A DNA stretch of 64,000 nt from contig NC_135122.1 in the NCBI RefSeq assembly GCF_050908995.1, positions 11,944,501-12,008,500 of the forward strand. Direction: 5' to 3'. This document shows positions 25,709 through 37,275 of the stretch, in pieces. The position numbers and the translations under genes are program-made. Within the stretch, counting starts at the first letter, position 1. Each line of letters opens with the position of its first letter. The notes beneath the pieces are model-generated. The model was not told where the DNA came from. It saw nothing but the letters and a program-made list of their open reading frames with translations, and made no database searches. This stretch comes from Andrena cerasifolii. Its lineage: Eukaryota > Arthropoda > Insecta > Hymenoptera > Andrenidae.

Positions 25709-28356
25709 ATGTCTGCGTCAACAGGTAAATTTCGATGGACGAAAGCTTAATAAATATAAATCTTATCATAAAATAAATATTACGTTGTTATTTGTCTACT
25801 GTATATATACTATTATCGATCGACTGGTGTTTTTCGAACAAGTATTATAGATTCTTAAGAAACATAAGTGGCGGTCATATGACCACTCGCGAATTTCATA
25901 TTTCGTTTTTCATACTGTAAATTTATTGTCATGTCGGAATATCAATCATTCTGAGGATTAGTGCGTAGATTATGTATGATAAAAGTTAAGGCGACATCCA
26001 CGCAAACTTTTTATAAATCTTATTCGCGAGAAGATAAAATGAAATTCACGTGACTTCTAACATTCACTTTACGATTTATAACGTTCTGAGGTCGTAAGTA
26101 ACGTCCGCGTAAGCACTTATCGTAAAGGACACTTTATTTAACATTTCGTTTCGTCGAATATTTTTTTACATGTTACGCAATCACGTATTTTAACGTAATT
26201 AACTAATAAATTATGTAATATGCCATAAGCATGGATAACAAACTTGTTTACTTACAGTGTAAATTAGCTTAATGTATATAATCTAAATGACCCTTTCCGT
26301 TTTCTTGCATATCTACAGATTTAATATTGTTTTACAGGTGATAAGAAGAAAGTCAGCCAGAAAAATGGCACAGAGGCATCGAAGGAAGAGTTCAATCCTA
26401 CTGGTTAGAATTTTTATTCTTGCGTGGAAGCCGTTTTAAATTAGCGTTCTATGTTTCAACTTTTAGATCAATATTTTATAGAACACCAGCATATTCGATA
26501 TAATCCTTTAAAGGGGGAATGGGTATTAGTATCGCCGCATCGGCTGAAGCGACCATGGGGAGGGCAAATCGAACCGAGTACAGAGGAAGACCTCCCAGAC
26601 TATGACCCTGATAATCCGCTTTGCCCAGGCAATCTTAGAGCTAGCGGCGAGGTGATGCCCTCCCATATTTATTTCCAAATTTTATTATTCTTGGACACAA
26701 TCAATAGATACAGTGTCGTGCAAAAGTATTCGGCCACCCTTTAAAATCGCATAACTTTTTTAAAATTAATCCAAACGACTTGAGTTTTTTTGAGAAGCTG
26801 GAAGGATTAGTTTGCTAAATGACGTGATTCGTCGTTTTGAAAAAAAATGCACTTGGTCGGAATAACAAAAAAAATAGAAAAGATGGTTTTTTTAAGTTGA
26901 AATTTTAGGCACATATATAACTTACTTAAATCTACAAACGGGTTTTTTGAATTTTCGTTACAGGCTCATAAAAAAAAGTTTAAAAAACGACTTTTTCTAT
27001 TTTTTTTGCTATTCCGACCAAGTGCATTTTTTTCAAAACGACGAATCACGTCATTTAGCAAACTAATCCTTCTAGCTTCTCAAAAAAACTCGTCGTTTGG
27101 ATTAATTTTAAAAAAGTTATGCAATTTTAAAGGGTGGCTGAATACTTTTGCACGCCACTTTACAATTAGAATTTTCCAGTGTTTGCTATATTTCTTTTAT
27201 GTTTTAGGTAACTCCGATGTATGAAAATACATATTCGTTCATAAATGATTTTCCCACAATGTTAGAATCGGTTCCTAGTCCGTCAAAGTCGGAGGACGAA
27301 TTATTTCAGATGGACTCTGCAAGAGGCGCTTGCAAAGTGATGTGCTTTCATCCAAAATCGAACGTAACGATAGCACTCATGAGAATTTCAGAGATCAAGG
27401 AAGTAGTTAAACGGTATGCCTGTTAATAATATCCATCCGTGACTCAGGACCGTGGTGAATGAGTCTTACCTTGTGTCAGGTGGATCTTCGAAATGCTTGA
27501 ATTGGGAGAAACATGGACCTGGGTGCAGATTTTTGAGAATCGCGGCTCTTTGATGGGATGTAGTAATGCACACCCTCATTGTCAAATCTGGGCTAGCTCT
27601 TTCTTACCAAACGAAGCCAAAATAAAAGACAGATACCTCAGTGATTATTATAATCGCAATAAGAAACCATTACTCATCGATTATGTGCAGAAAGAGCTTC
27701 TTAAAAAGGCGAGACATATTAATGATAATAAAATACACAATATTTGAATACGCTAAAGTGCAAAAGGTCCAAAGTTTTCGCTCACTTACGTTGCAGGAGC
27801 GCATTGTATTGGAAAATCGAGATTGGGTGGTGTTAGTGCCATTCTGGGCAGTATGGCCGTACGAAACTATGTTGCTACCTAAAAAGCAAATATCCAGAAT
27901 GCAAGATTTAACAGAGAGCCAACAAGAATCACTGGCTGTTGCCATGAAAAGATTATGTACAAAATACGATAATTTATTCAGTTGCTCTTTCCCGTACTCT
28001 ATGGGCTGGCACGGTATAACATAAGATCGTTCATTCTATCTATTTATTAAAAGATTGTTCTATAATCGGAAGTACGACTTAATCTATCGTACGGCTTTTA
28101 CTTTAAAGGAGCCCCGACTGGTCCATATGCGAAGGAGGATTATCCTTATTGGACTTTCCACGGGATTTACCTACCTCCTTTATTACGCTCCGGAAGTGTA
28201 AAGAAGCATATGGTCGGCTACGAACTTCTTGCACAAGCACAGAGAGACTTAACGCCGGAACAAGCGGCAGAGAAATTAAGGAACTTGTCGGATTCTCATT
28301 ACAAGCATCCAGAAACGAGTCTAACTACTTGTGAAATAGAAAAATATTCTCAGTGA
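25709..28356 (+). CDS. GALT: Galactose-1-phosphate uridylyltransferase
   Basis: Leloir pathway enzyme of the cytosol. It exchanges UDP between UDP-glucose and galactose-1-phosphate through a uridylyl-histidine intermediate. Seven exons (25709-25724, 26338-26403, 26467-26651, 27208-27413, 27480-27708, 27797-28013, 28109-28356) give 388 residues against 379 in human. The active-site motif GCSNAHPHCQIWASSFLP puts the HPH at about 189-191, with its second His as nucleophile. N-terminal HIRYNPLKGEWVLVSPHR and C-terminal YSMGWHGAPTGPY are family hallmarks. The intron after 27708 has no usable GT donor: continuing meets a stop, and the next exon joins in phase only with a GC donor. Intron 3 holds a transposon of about 450 bp. 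Confidence 0.93.
26711..27160. mobile_element. Tc1/mariner-like MITE in GALT intron 3
   Basis: The 450-bp element is nearly all inverted repeat. Arms of about 175 bases start cagtgtcgtgcaaaagtatt on the left and, reverse-complemented, aagtggcgtgcaaaagtatt on the right, with few mismatches. It is flanked by TA on each side (26709-26710 and 27161-27162), the target choice of Tc1/mariner elements. There is no transposase reading frame, so it depends on a relative elsewhere. Confidence 0.85.
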
Positions 28357-28468
28357 ATTAGTTTACACATAACAATATATTTTTGTAGATGTATATGTCG
28401 CTCGCATATGCATTATTTACGAAAATTCATATTGGATACTGCTGAATTATGCACTCCTGAATTTTATG

Positions 28469-28474
28469 AATAAA
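28469..28474 (+). terminator. Candidate polyadenylation signal, GALT
   Basis: AATAAA 113 bases past the GALT stop and 53 bases before the stop of the opposing MOCS3 gene. The two 3' untranslated regions therefore very likely overlap. Confidence 0.5.
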
Positions 28475-28526
28475 AGGTATAATAAGCATAAACAAGAAAC
28501 ATAGATACATATAAGATCTCACATAA

Positions 28527-30186
28527 TTAATACACAGGGAATGTGTGGTCGATTCTCTTACTCCAAGTATGAATTCCTCCAATAATATCTTTTATATCTA
28601 TATTACTTTCGTTGAATATCTTTTGAAGATGTTGCACAGCCTTTTGCGAGTCGTTTCCTCTTCTGCATATAACGTATACTGAAAGGATGCATATTCGTAA
28701 GTGCGGTTACAGTTACTTGTCGAAATTTACGATTAATTATTATATACTTACAACTAATTTCATCATGCTCTTCTTTCACTTCTTGAACCTTTGTTTTCAG
28801 TGCCATTACCCTTTCGTTGTTATTGATTTCGTTCAGCGGTAGATTTACAGAATTCTTTAAATGGCAAATTTGGTATTCTTCGGGCGAACGCACATCGATT
28901 AGCACGTGAGGCTTCGTGCCTAATTTCAGCGCTGTGTTGTATTCTTCCACGCTTATCCTTTCTTCTTTTTTCAATAAATTTAAGTTCGGTTCCTTATCAT
29001 TTGCTTTCGCGCCGCAGAACTGTTCGTAATCGATCAGCTGGTGTATAGTCGGATGCTCGCTACACACAGCACAATTCAAGTTTTTGGTGCGCAAATTGAT
29101 ATTGCGAAATTTCGTTTCTAGTCCGTCAAATAATAGAAGTTGACCAGACAATACGCAAGGCATATTAAGTACAACTTTTACCGCTTCCAACGCTTGTAAA
29201 ACACCAATGGTACCCACGGCTATGGTAAAGCAAAGGTATTAATCATTGTTGCTTGAAAATACGTAAAAGGAATAGAAGATCGTGAATACCTGGTCCAAAA
29301 ACACCTCCATCTCCGCAATTTGTTACTGTTTCAGGGGGAGGAGGCTTAGGGAATATACATCTGTAGCAAGGTCCGTTGTAATTGAATACAGACAAATGCC
29401 CCTCGAATCTTAGCGCCGATCCCGAAACTAGGGGCTTCTTACTTAGGACGCACGCATCGTTCAACAGATAACGGGTAGCTACATTGTCAGTCGCATCTAT
29501 CACTACATCATAACGCTTTATTATTTCCAGAGCATTACTACTATCCAGTTGGACTTTGTACGGAGTAATTTTAACGTTACTGTTTAGGCTGAAATTCGGT
29601 ACATGTATTTACCATAGACAGATTAAATAGAATGCCAACTCATAAATACCAATTAAGGTTTTCCGCGGCAGCTTTTACTTTTGGTGTTCCAACATTTGCT
29701 TCTGTATATAGCAACTGCCTATGAAGATTATTCATTTCCACGTTATCATAATCAATTATACCAATGTGCCCGACACCAGTAGAGGCCAAATACAATGCAG
29801 CGGGACACCCCAGACCACCAGCTCCCACAATAAGTACTGCACTATTTTTTAATTTCAATTGACCTATAGATTGCAATATACAGAAAGATTACAAATTCAG
29901 ATTATAGTAGTTTACAATCAATGTATAAAATAATGTTAATTCGCGATAACTACTCGTCGCAACCGCATAGAATTAACATATTTCAACAGTTTAAAACATT
30001 TAACGCACCTTTCACACCAATTTCCGGCAAAAAGATTTGCCTGCTATACCTCGATATCTCGTCGTTACTCAAACCGTAGTCCTGCAAGATTTGTTTTTCG
30101 CGCCTGACGGCGGCTAATTGGGCTTCTTTCGCGCGTAACAGCTCACGCAACTCCGTAATTTCATCAATCAATTTCTGCTCATTCAT
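28527..30186 (-). CDS. MOCS3: MOCS3/Uba4, adenylyltransferase and sulfurtransferase
   Basis: An E1-like enzyme that adenylates and then thiolates the C-terminus of URM1 and MOCS2A. It feeds sulfur into tRNA wobble-uridine thiolation and molybdenum cofactor synthesis. Five exons (30186-30009, 29863-29650, 29588-29290, 29219-28752, 28678-28527) give 436 residues. A short N-terminal coiled coil precedes the ThiF/E1 domain: nucleotide loop VLIVGAGGLGCPAALYLAS, zinc pair CYRC with a later CAVC, and catalytic Cys in ETVTNCGDGGVFGP. A C-terminal rhodanese domain follows, with its active Cys in VICRRGNDSQKAV. An in-frame upstream ATG at 30264 would add 26 residues. I prefer the ATG at 30186 because the family begins just before the coiled coil. 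Confidence 0.93.
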
Positions 30187-31222
30187 CTTTATTGAATGGG
30201 CTTTCGAAGATGAGCCGTTGCTTCGCTCAGAAACTCTAAAAGCAGTATCATGTAGAGCACTCAAATGAAAATGAAGCCTCGGTTAGGTTATAAAGATACC
30301 CATTTGAAAAGTGGATGACTAATAATTGGCTAAAATACTGCAACCGCCTAGTCAATATGTACTTTATACGATACAGCCTGGCGACACGCCCGATAAAATT
30401 TCGACAAGAAACTGAATAGAATTATTTGAAAACCTTCGGGCTTCTACTGTTTAATCTCTGGTATTGTCAGCAATGATTCGAACGGCCTGTAAGCTGCGTA
30501 TCGGGACGCGCGTGTACGTGCATACGCTGCAAGTGATTTTACGCGTGAAACGTAAACGGCACTCCTCCTGCGTGTCGGTGTGTGCGTAAAACTGATTAAT
30601 TGAATCATGTAAGTAACCTTTAATCGTCCGACGTAGTAGATATGCCACGAGGGTTCGTGTCGTTTTCCCGCAATAGAGAAAGACGCAACGATGATCTTTG
30701 GAGTATAGTAAAGCATGTGCTTCCGAAGTGATCCAAGCCAGATTTATTATTTAGATGGTGAAATGTAAATCGTTTGGCTCTCCAGTGTCCGTTGATGTAC
30801 CTTTAAAACCACCAAACATTTGCAACCGAAGTTATACCAAATTTACGAGTCATCGACGATTAACGCGTGAAATGTACCTATATATTAGTTTAGGTAAATA
30901 GACCGCCTGAAAGAAAATTCAGGGGATACGATAGTGGACGTAAACGGGGAAAGCAGAAACGATTGAACGGCGGCCAGCTCACTGGAAATCACGATGCACT
31001 TGATCACGATGATCCTCCCGAGATCTGCGTGTTTATTCGCACAGTGTCGTGCGCAATAAGCGCAGTACAGTCTCGTGCAAAGGTAGGAAGCTGATGATTA
31101 ATGTCACGGTCAGCGGGAATTGTTCTCACTTTTGACAAGTGTGTATACAGGGAAATGATGATTTTTTAAGTGACAACGCGAGCGTTGCTTGTGAAGAGCT
31201 TCTAATCGTAACGGACGTCAAG
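30187..31222. other. Shared 5' region of MOCS3 and Rab39
   Basis: No exon supported apart from the possible N-terminal extension of MOCS3 up to 30264. It holds both leaders and both promoters of this head-to-head pair. Confidence 0.45.
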
Positions 31223-32287
31223 ATGGTGGAGCCAATTTTCGATTATCAGTTCCGTCTGATACTCATCGGTGACAGTACAGTCGGGAAAAGCTCGCTGCTC
31301 AAGTATTTCACCGATGGGAAGTTCGCGGAGGTACGCAGCGACTTCTAACCCGTTTCGTCAACAATGTCGCGCCTCGCTCTCGCATTTCTCATGCCGCCAA
31401 TAAACTGCTCCGCAATTTCAGCTAGATTCTCGCATGGCCCGAAGATCTTTATTTCGATAATCCGATGACACAATTGGAGCACCTCCAATTCCTCCATTTA
31501 ATAATACACACGCGATAGATTGTAATTTTCTTAAGAAAATAGAGATTTTAAAGTGCAACACAATACCTGCTACCCAAATACTCTTCTCCTTAGCGTGATA
31601 CATTTTATACGATACATTTCCTATTGTATTTCTAGCTTTCAGACCCAACAGTTGGCGTAGACTTCTTTGCCCGATTAATCGAAGTGAAAGATGGGACGAG
31701 AATAAAATTACAGTTGTGGGATACGGCTGGCCAAGAGAGATTTAGGTGCGTTATGTTTGTCTTATGTGTTCGTCGATGGGTAATCCCAGAATTACTTGTA
31801 GTTAATAGAAGAATTCACAGGAACACTGTTGAACTCTGTTTATCTTAGGTCAATTACCAAGTCCTACTACAGAAATTCTGTTGGAGCACTGCTCGTGTAC
31901 GATGTGTGTAATAGATCCAGTTTCGAGCATATTTCTCAATGGATGATGGAAGCTCGTAGGCATATCGAGCCACACCGACCTGTATTTGCGTTGATAGGTT
32001 GTAAATTAGACTTAGTCACTAACGGGGGTGGACGGGAGGTCTCGAAGGAAGAGGCAAGAGCTTTCGCTGACCAGCACGGAGTGCACCACATTGAAACCAG
32101 TGCGAAGAACGGAGTTAATGTGGAGGAGGCATTTCGAACAGTTACGCAGGAAGTTTATAATAGAATACAAACTGGAGAATACAAGGTCGAGGACGGTTGG
32201 GATGGTATCAAAACTGGATTCGCCAGGCCTGGTGGTTTAGATTTTAATCTAGTCGAGGCGGAACCCGAAAGCACATCGTGTTGTTAA
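31223..32287 (+). CDS. Rab39: Rab39 small GTPase
   Basis: A membrane-trafficking GTPase associated with endolysosomes and autophagy in animals. Three exons (31223-31330, 31636-31745, 31849-32287) give 218 residues. The P-loop GDSTVGKS is at about 16-23, switch I effector sequence SDPTVGVDFFARL follows, and switch II is WDTAGQERFRS. The guanine-specificity position reads CKLDL in place of the usual NKxD, as I recall for the fly protein. ETSAKNG supplies the third base-binding motif. The tail ends in SCC, a double-geranylgeranylation signal. The upstream frame is open to 31139, but the Met at 31223 gives the conserved start MVEPIFDYQFRLILIGDS, so I use it. Confidence 0.95.
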
Positions 32288-35200
32288 GTCAATTTATCGA
32301 AGGGAGCGGTGGTTCTTTCTGGAATGCAGTGGTAATATTATATGTATGTATCTTCTACAATTTCATTCGTACTTTATGTGCAACTTTATGCTCTCTGATT
32401 TATACACATATATCGGTTAAATTCTTTGTATACGATTTACATCGAAGATATTATAATGTTGATTTCAGTAGACGAGCGGAATATGAATTATCTTTATACA
32501 TAGGAAACATTCCACTGCATTCTTATTTTAAGAAGAAGACTAACAATGGGTATAAACTGTGTATAAGTCTGGAGTAGACATTTTTGTACATAGTTTGTAT
32601 AAACGGATCAAGATACGTCATCGAAACACGTAGGCATTGAACTAGGAGTGTTTTCTATCTCATTTAAAGGACAACATACGTAAGCGTGATGGTTTTTCCC
32701 ATATGTATTTTGTCGTATCAAACAATTATTCTGTTCTATGAAACAAATAACGGCTGTGTTTCATCGCCAGAATCATTTCTTAACAGTCTAACAGCGGTTT
32801 ATCTGAAAATTTTACAAAGGGAGATGCAAAACTCCCGATTTGTAACGCAAGATATTTAGGTATTTACACTAGAAGAAACTTAGAGGCAAATTCTATACGA
32901 AAATGCAACGTTTGCAGATTGTATATTGTACCTACATAAATTATTAATGAAATGCTTATACCGGATATGTTGATTTATTATTTCTTAACTATTGTTAGGT
33001 ATTCTTTTTTGCTTTCAATGCCACAGTTTGTGACAATATTATACATAATATGCGAGACGCCAAATTTACATATACTTTGCTATTATTCATACTTGATTAA
33101 CGCCAAACAGGATAATGAATCGTAACTTGTTATAACGATTTAACTTACGAGCATAATATACAGCGTGCTGATTTTAAAAAATTTAATAGACATTTAGTTT
33201 TGTACATAACTACAGCACGTGCTTCGTGTAAGAATATCTTGTTCGAAACTTCTTATCATGAGATATCGTATTAGCTAGGACGCCTTAATTTACGTTAGCT
33301 AGTTACGAACTAATTAACAATTGCTTTGTTATACTTTTATCGTAAGATGTATTATAAATATTGCCACGTTGACTGCAAGGCGAAGAAAAGGTTTTATATA
33401 AATTAGTATAATATTTTTAATATAACCATTTTTTACCAGGTGGTATGTTTTACACTTTTTCATATCTCACTTTGAAGGCAAAACCTGCCGGACTTTTCTG
33501 ACTTTCAAAATATAATTTAAGAATGTCAGTAGTCGCATATGTATTTAAGACAAGAGCAAATTAGCAAAGACACATTCAAGTGCACATGATTTATATGACT
33601 TGCACAGTTTTTGCAAGTATAATCCAGTAGGAAAGTATTGGTTTACATGCAGTAGCATTATACGGCGATGTATAATACTTTCGGATCGGGAGACGCAGCG
33701 AGCTCTCCACGTTTGTATAAATAGCGAGCAGAAATGCAGCAATGGATAGAATTCATTTTTGAAGTTTTATACTCATTAACTGTGGCATAGAACGAAAAAT
33801 CATAGATACATTTAAAACAAGATGCAAAGTAATGGTACATAAAGTAATGGTCGTCAAACTTGTATAGTTCCCTGTATGTACATTACATTTATCTTTTAGT
33901 CGATAGATGCTAATAGGGTACGTGTGCAGTGCTACAAAATACCGATTAACAGAATGAGTTTTATATCTGTAAGGAATGTAAATTTCTTGTATTAATACTG
34001 TCCAAAGTTGTAATAAGTTCCTCTACGTTTTTAAATGTGTTCTTGTAAATAAGAAATTGTTGATTTCACATTCGAGTTGGGAATCGTTATAAATCTCTGT
34101 GTTAAATTGTTCTCGACATACGTAATTACGTACGCAACATACAGAAGAAAGTAAATGTATATCTGTACATGTACTTGCTGGAACGTACATGCTCTGTAAG
34201 AAGTGTTTTCGTATGAATTGTACAATTTCAAAGATTGGGAGATGCATAATATATCTTTGTGCACTACACATTTATATATAGTCATGTTGGAAAATAAATA
34301 TTATATTATAGAATTTCCATGTTACTTTCTGCATAAATAATCGGATGTATTGAATTAACAATAAAATGAACAATTCTTTGAAACATTCTTTCATGCAAAT
34401 AAACAACAAATTATGTTGATCAATATAATTGCGTGATGAGCTGCAATGACTCTGTAAAACGACTAGGATATTTAAATGCAAGAAAATAAATTAATGAAAA
34501 AAAAATGGAATATTTCTTATTACAGCCTTTTTTAGTAAATAGATATCACTGCTACACTATTCGTACTTCATTTCCATAATACACTTATGCCACTTCTACA
34601 CGATTCCCACGACGTTTTTACATTACTCCATCACTTCTACACGATTTCCAAAATACTCCTAAAACACTTCCATACTCATCCCATGCAATTCTGTGATTCT
34701 GACTCTATTCCCAAATCATATATCATATGCCACACATCGCAATAGTTCATAAATTTTCATAGTGGTTTTAAGCTTCCCGCGGAAACGCAAAAAAGTTGCA
34801 ACGGGCGAATTTTTAAAGAATGTTACAAATAAAATTTGCGTGCCCCGTGAATCAAAGCCCCCGCTTTGCAACGTTGTTATCAGACCTTCGGCATGGATAG
34901 AATTAAAATGAAAGTCATTTAATGTCTTTAGTAAATACTCACTTTATTCAACAAATTATAGATGTTCTAAAAATAATTTATACACTTCCGCTGTCGAGTC
35001 TTAAAATATAGACCCCAGACTACTTTCTTACATATTCGCAATTATATAATTTATGAAATAGTTTTCCATATATTACCTTTTTCAGTGAATTGAACTATCG
35101 CGTAAAATTATATCTTCAGTTAATAGTAAAATATTGAATTTTCAATTGTATACTTATTATACTTTCTACGTACATGGAACAAAGAATTTGATACCAAATC

Positions 35201-37275
35201 ATATTGTGACAATGCATGTTTGTACGTAAATCCCTCTAGGGAATCATTGTTTAGAAGATTGAATTGTCAATTGTTGAGAGATGAAGGAAATGTATACTTA
35301 ATATTAAAGACATATATAATATGTATAAATTATACTATAAATACTTATATTGTTTCACAATTTAAACTTGTTAATTTATATACACGTTTACATTAGAGAT
35401 GTCGAACGGTTCGCATGCACCTAGCAACGGTATCATATTATAAATAAAACTTTATTACAATAATGTAATAATTTGTATGGATCCTCGTTAATAAAAATGT
35501 AACTTACAATATGACATTTACAGTATATCTTCTTATTTGTACACTATTACATTAAATCTTTATCTAAAGTAGTATTAAAGTGTATTTTAATTCTTTAAAT
35601 ACTACATACATATAGAATAATAATTCATTAATCAATAAAATATCTTCACTGTACATATTATAAGTAATAATCGTAAATTGCGTACGAATTTCAATCCAAA
35701 TTGGAAACAAAATTATATTAGCGATGATTTTACGTTATAAAGATGAATACTTAATTGTGTTCCTAGCTTTAAAAGTATTAAGCTCACTATTTTGGAAGAG
35801 AAATCTAAGTAATTACTTATGTTTAAAGTGACTAGAAATGTTACTACTTCTTTCTCTTCATATTATTATCCTACTTCTCATTTTGGCAAGAACGATGAGA
35901 TGTAAATGTAATAAACCGTAGACACTTTCTTAGAAATACCATATCCAGAATATATAGGTATATCTAATCTCCGAATAGTATCTTCTAAAGCTACTTATCT
36001 GTACATCGTAATTCGAGCGATTTAGACTTTTTACATTTATAAAATAATTTGCTACTTGAAATATGTACACAAAGATAATTTCAATTTTAAAAAAAGGGAG
36101 AATTAGGTTTATAGAGTCGTGGAAAATGATTAGGAACGATGATGATTCGTCGTGAATATGAGATGACAAGGGAGAATAATCTTAACAGAGGGAGACACAA
36201 AGTGAATATGTAATAATACAATAAAAGTGGAGGATACCATCGAAATCAGTTTTACCCCAATTCAATGTCTGGCCTCATTTAGCAGGCACATTTTATACAT
36301 GCCCCTATGAATAGACTTGTAAAACTTGGGGTGGACGGAGTCCAAATTTTGCGTCTGGATGATGATTTTGTAGAAGTGTAAAATGTTAATCAGGGATTTC
36401 AAAAATATGGAGTCTAAAAAGAAGAAATGGTTAAAATCATGTAGAAATCCTACTTCAGTATTCATTGGATGCATGCTAGAGGACTTCCACAACCTCGTAC
36501 ATCCCCGATTGCATAACGTGGAATCCAAAAGTGCTATAATATAAGTTAGCATTTCAATAATATACTGCAGTGTAGTATGAAAATATCAGGGGTGTGCGGG
36601 TACCCGACATTTCGGACTCGGGACGGGCCGGAAACTTTCGGGCGGGATCCCGATACTTTCGTATTGCTCGAGATCCCGAGACTCGATTTGGGCTACAAAC
36701 ATAACCGCCATGAGCGGGCAATTTGATTTCAGGTCGGCTTGGCAAAACTCGGAAACGGAAAGGATTATGTATATCATTTATTTCACTACCAGTGATAAGT
36801 TTTTACCTTTTTGTCTCCTGTTGAATCATAATTTGTATCTTATTATTCATTTACATATATATTTTCATTGCTACCAAATAGTCTGTGAATACTGAATATG
36901 CCCATATACGTAGTTAAATAAATACCATATTCAAAACTTGGGAGGAAGACAAAAACTTCGGGATCTCGAGCAGTATTGTCCGAAATTGTCCGACCCGTCC
37001 CGAGGACCGGGAACCCGAACCTCGGGACGATCCGCACACTCCTAGAAAATATGAAGGAATCTTTTATATAATAAATACCAACCAACATTTAATTTTATCC
37101 AAGTGTTTCACTTTGAAATGTCTCCCCAATCGTGCGTGACTGCAGTTTGTGGCTAATTTAAAGGTAATTCAAAAAGAATTTCTCCGGGATGGTGAGCTTT
37201 ATAGTCGTAATTGCACGTACCGAGGGTGCATTTGCATAAGTGATGCATTAATATTGTGAGAGATCATTTATAGTT
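32288..37275. other. Long AT-rich tail-to-tail intergenic region
   Basis: About 5 kb without a convincing exon. It includes the 3' untranslated regions of Rab39 and of the F-box/actin-related gene and a hAT-type transposon at 36587-37044. The motif cacttctacacgatt occurs twice 41 bases apart near 34591 and 34632. A small GC-rich patch at about 34770-34890 contains gttgcaacg and its inverse nearby and may be a transposon remnant. Confidence 0.5.
36587..37044. mobile_element. Non-autonomous hAT transposon, 458 bp
   Basis: The ends are CAGGGGTGTGCGG on the left and, reverse-complemented, TAGGAGTGTGCGG on the right. An exact 8-bp target-site duplication, GAAAATAT, sits at 36579-36586 and 37045-37052. 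Eight-base duplications and such ends are typical of hAT elements. Subterminal DNA is GC-rich with repeated cggga/tcccg words, unlike its AT-rich surroundings. No transposase frame is present. Confidence 0.88.
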
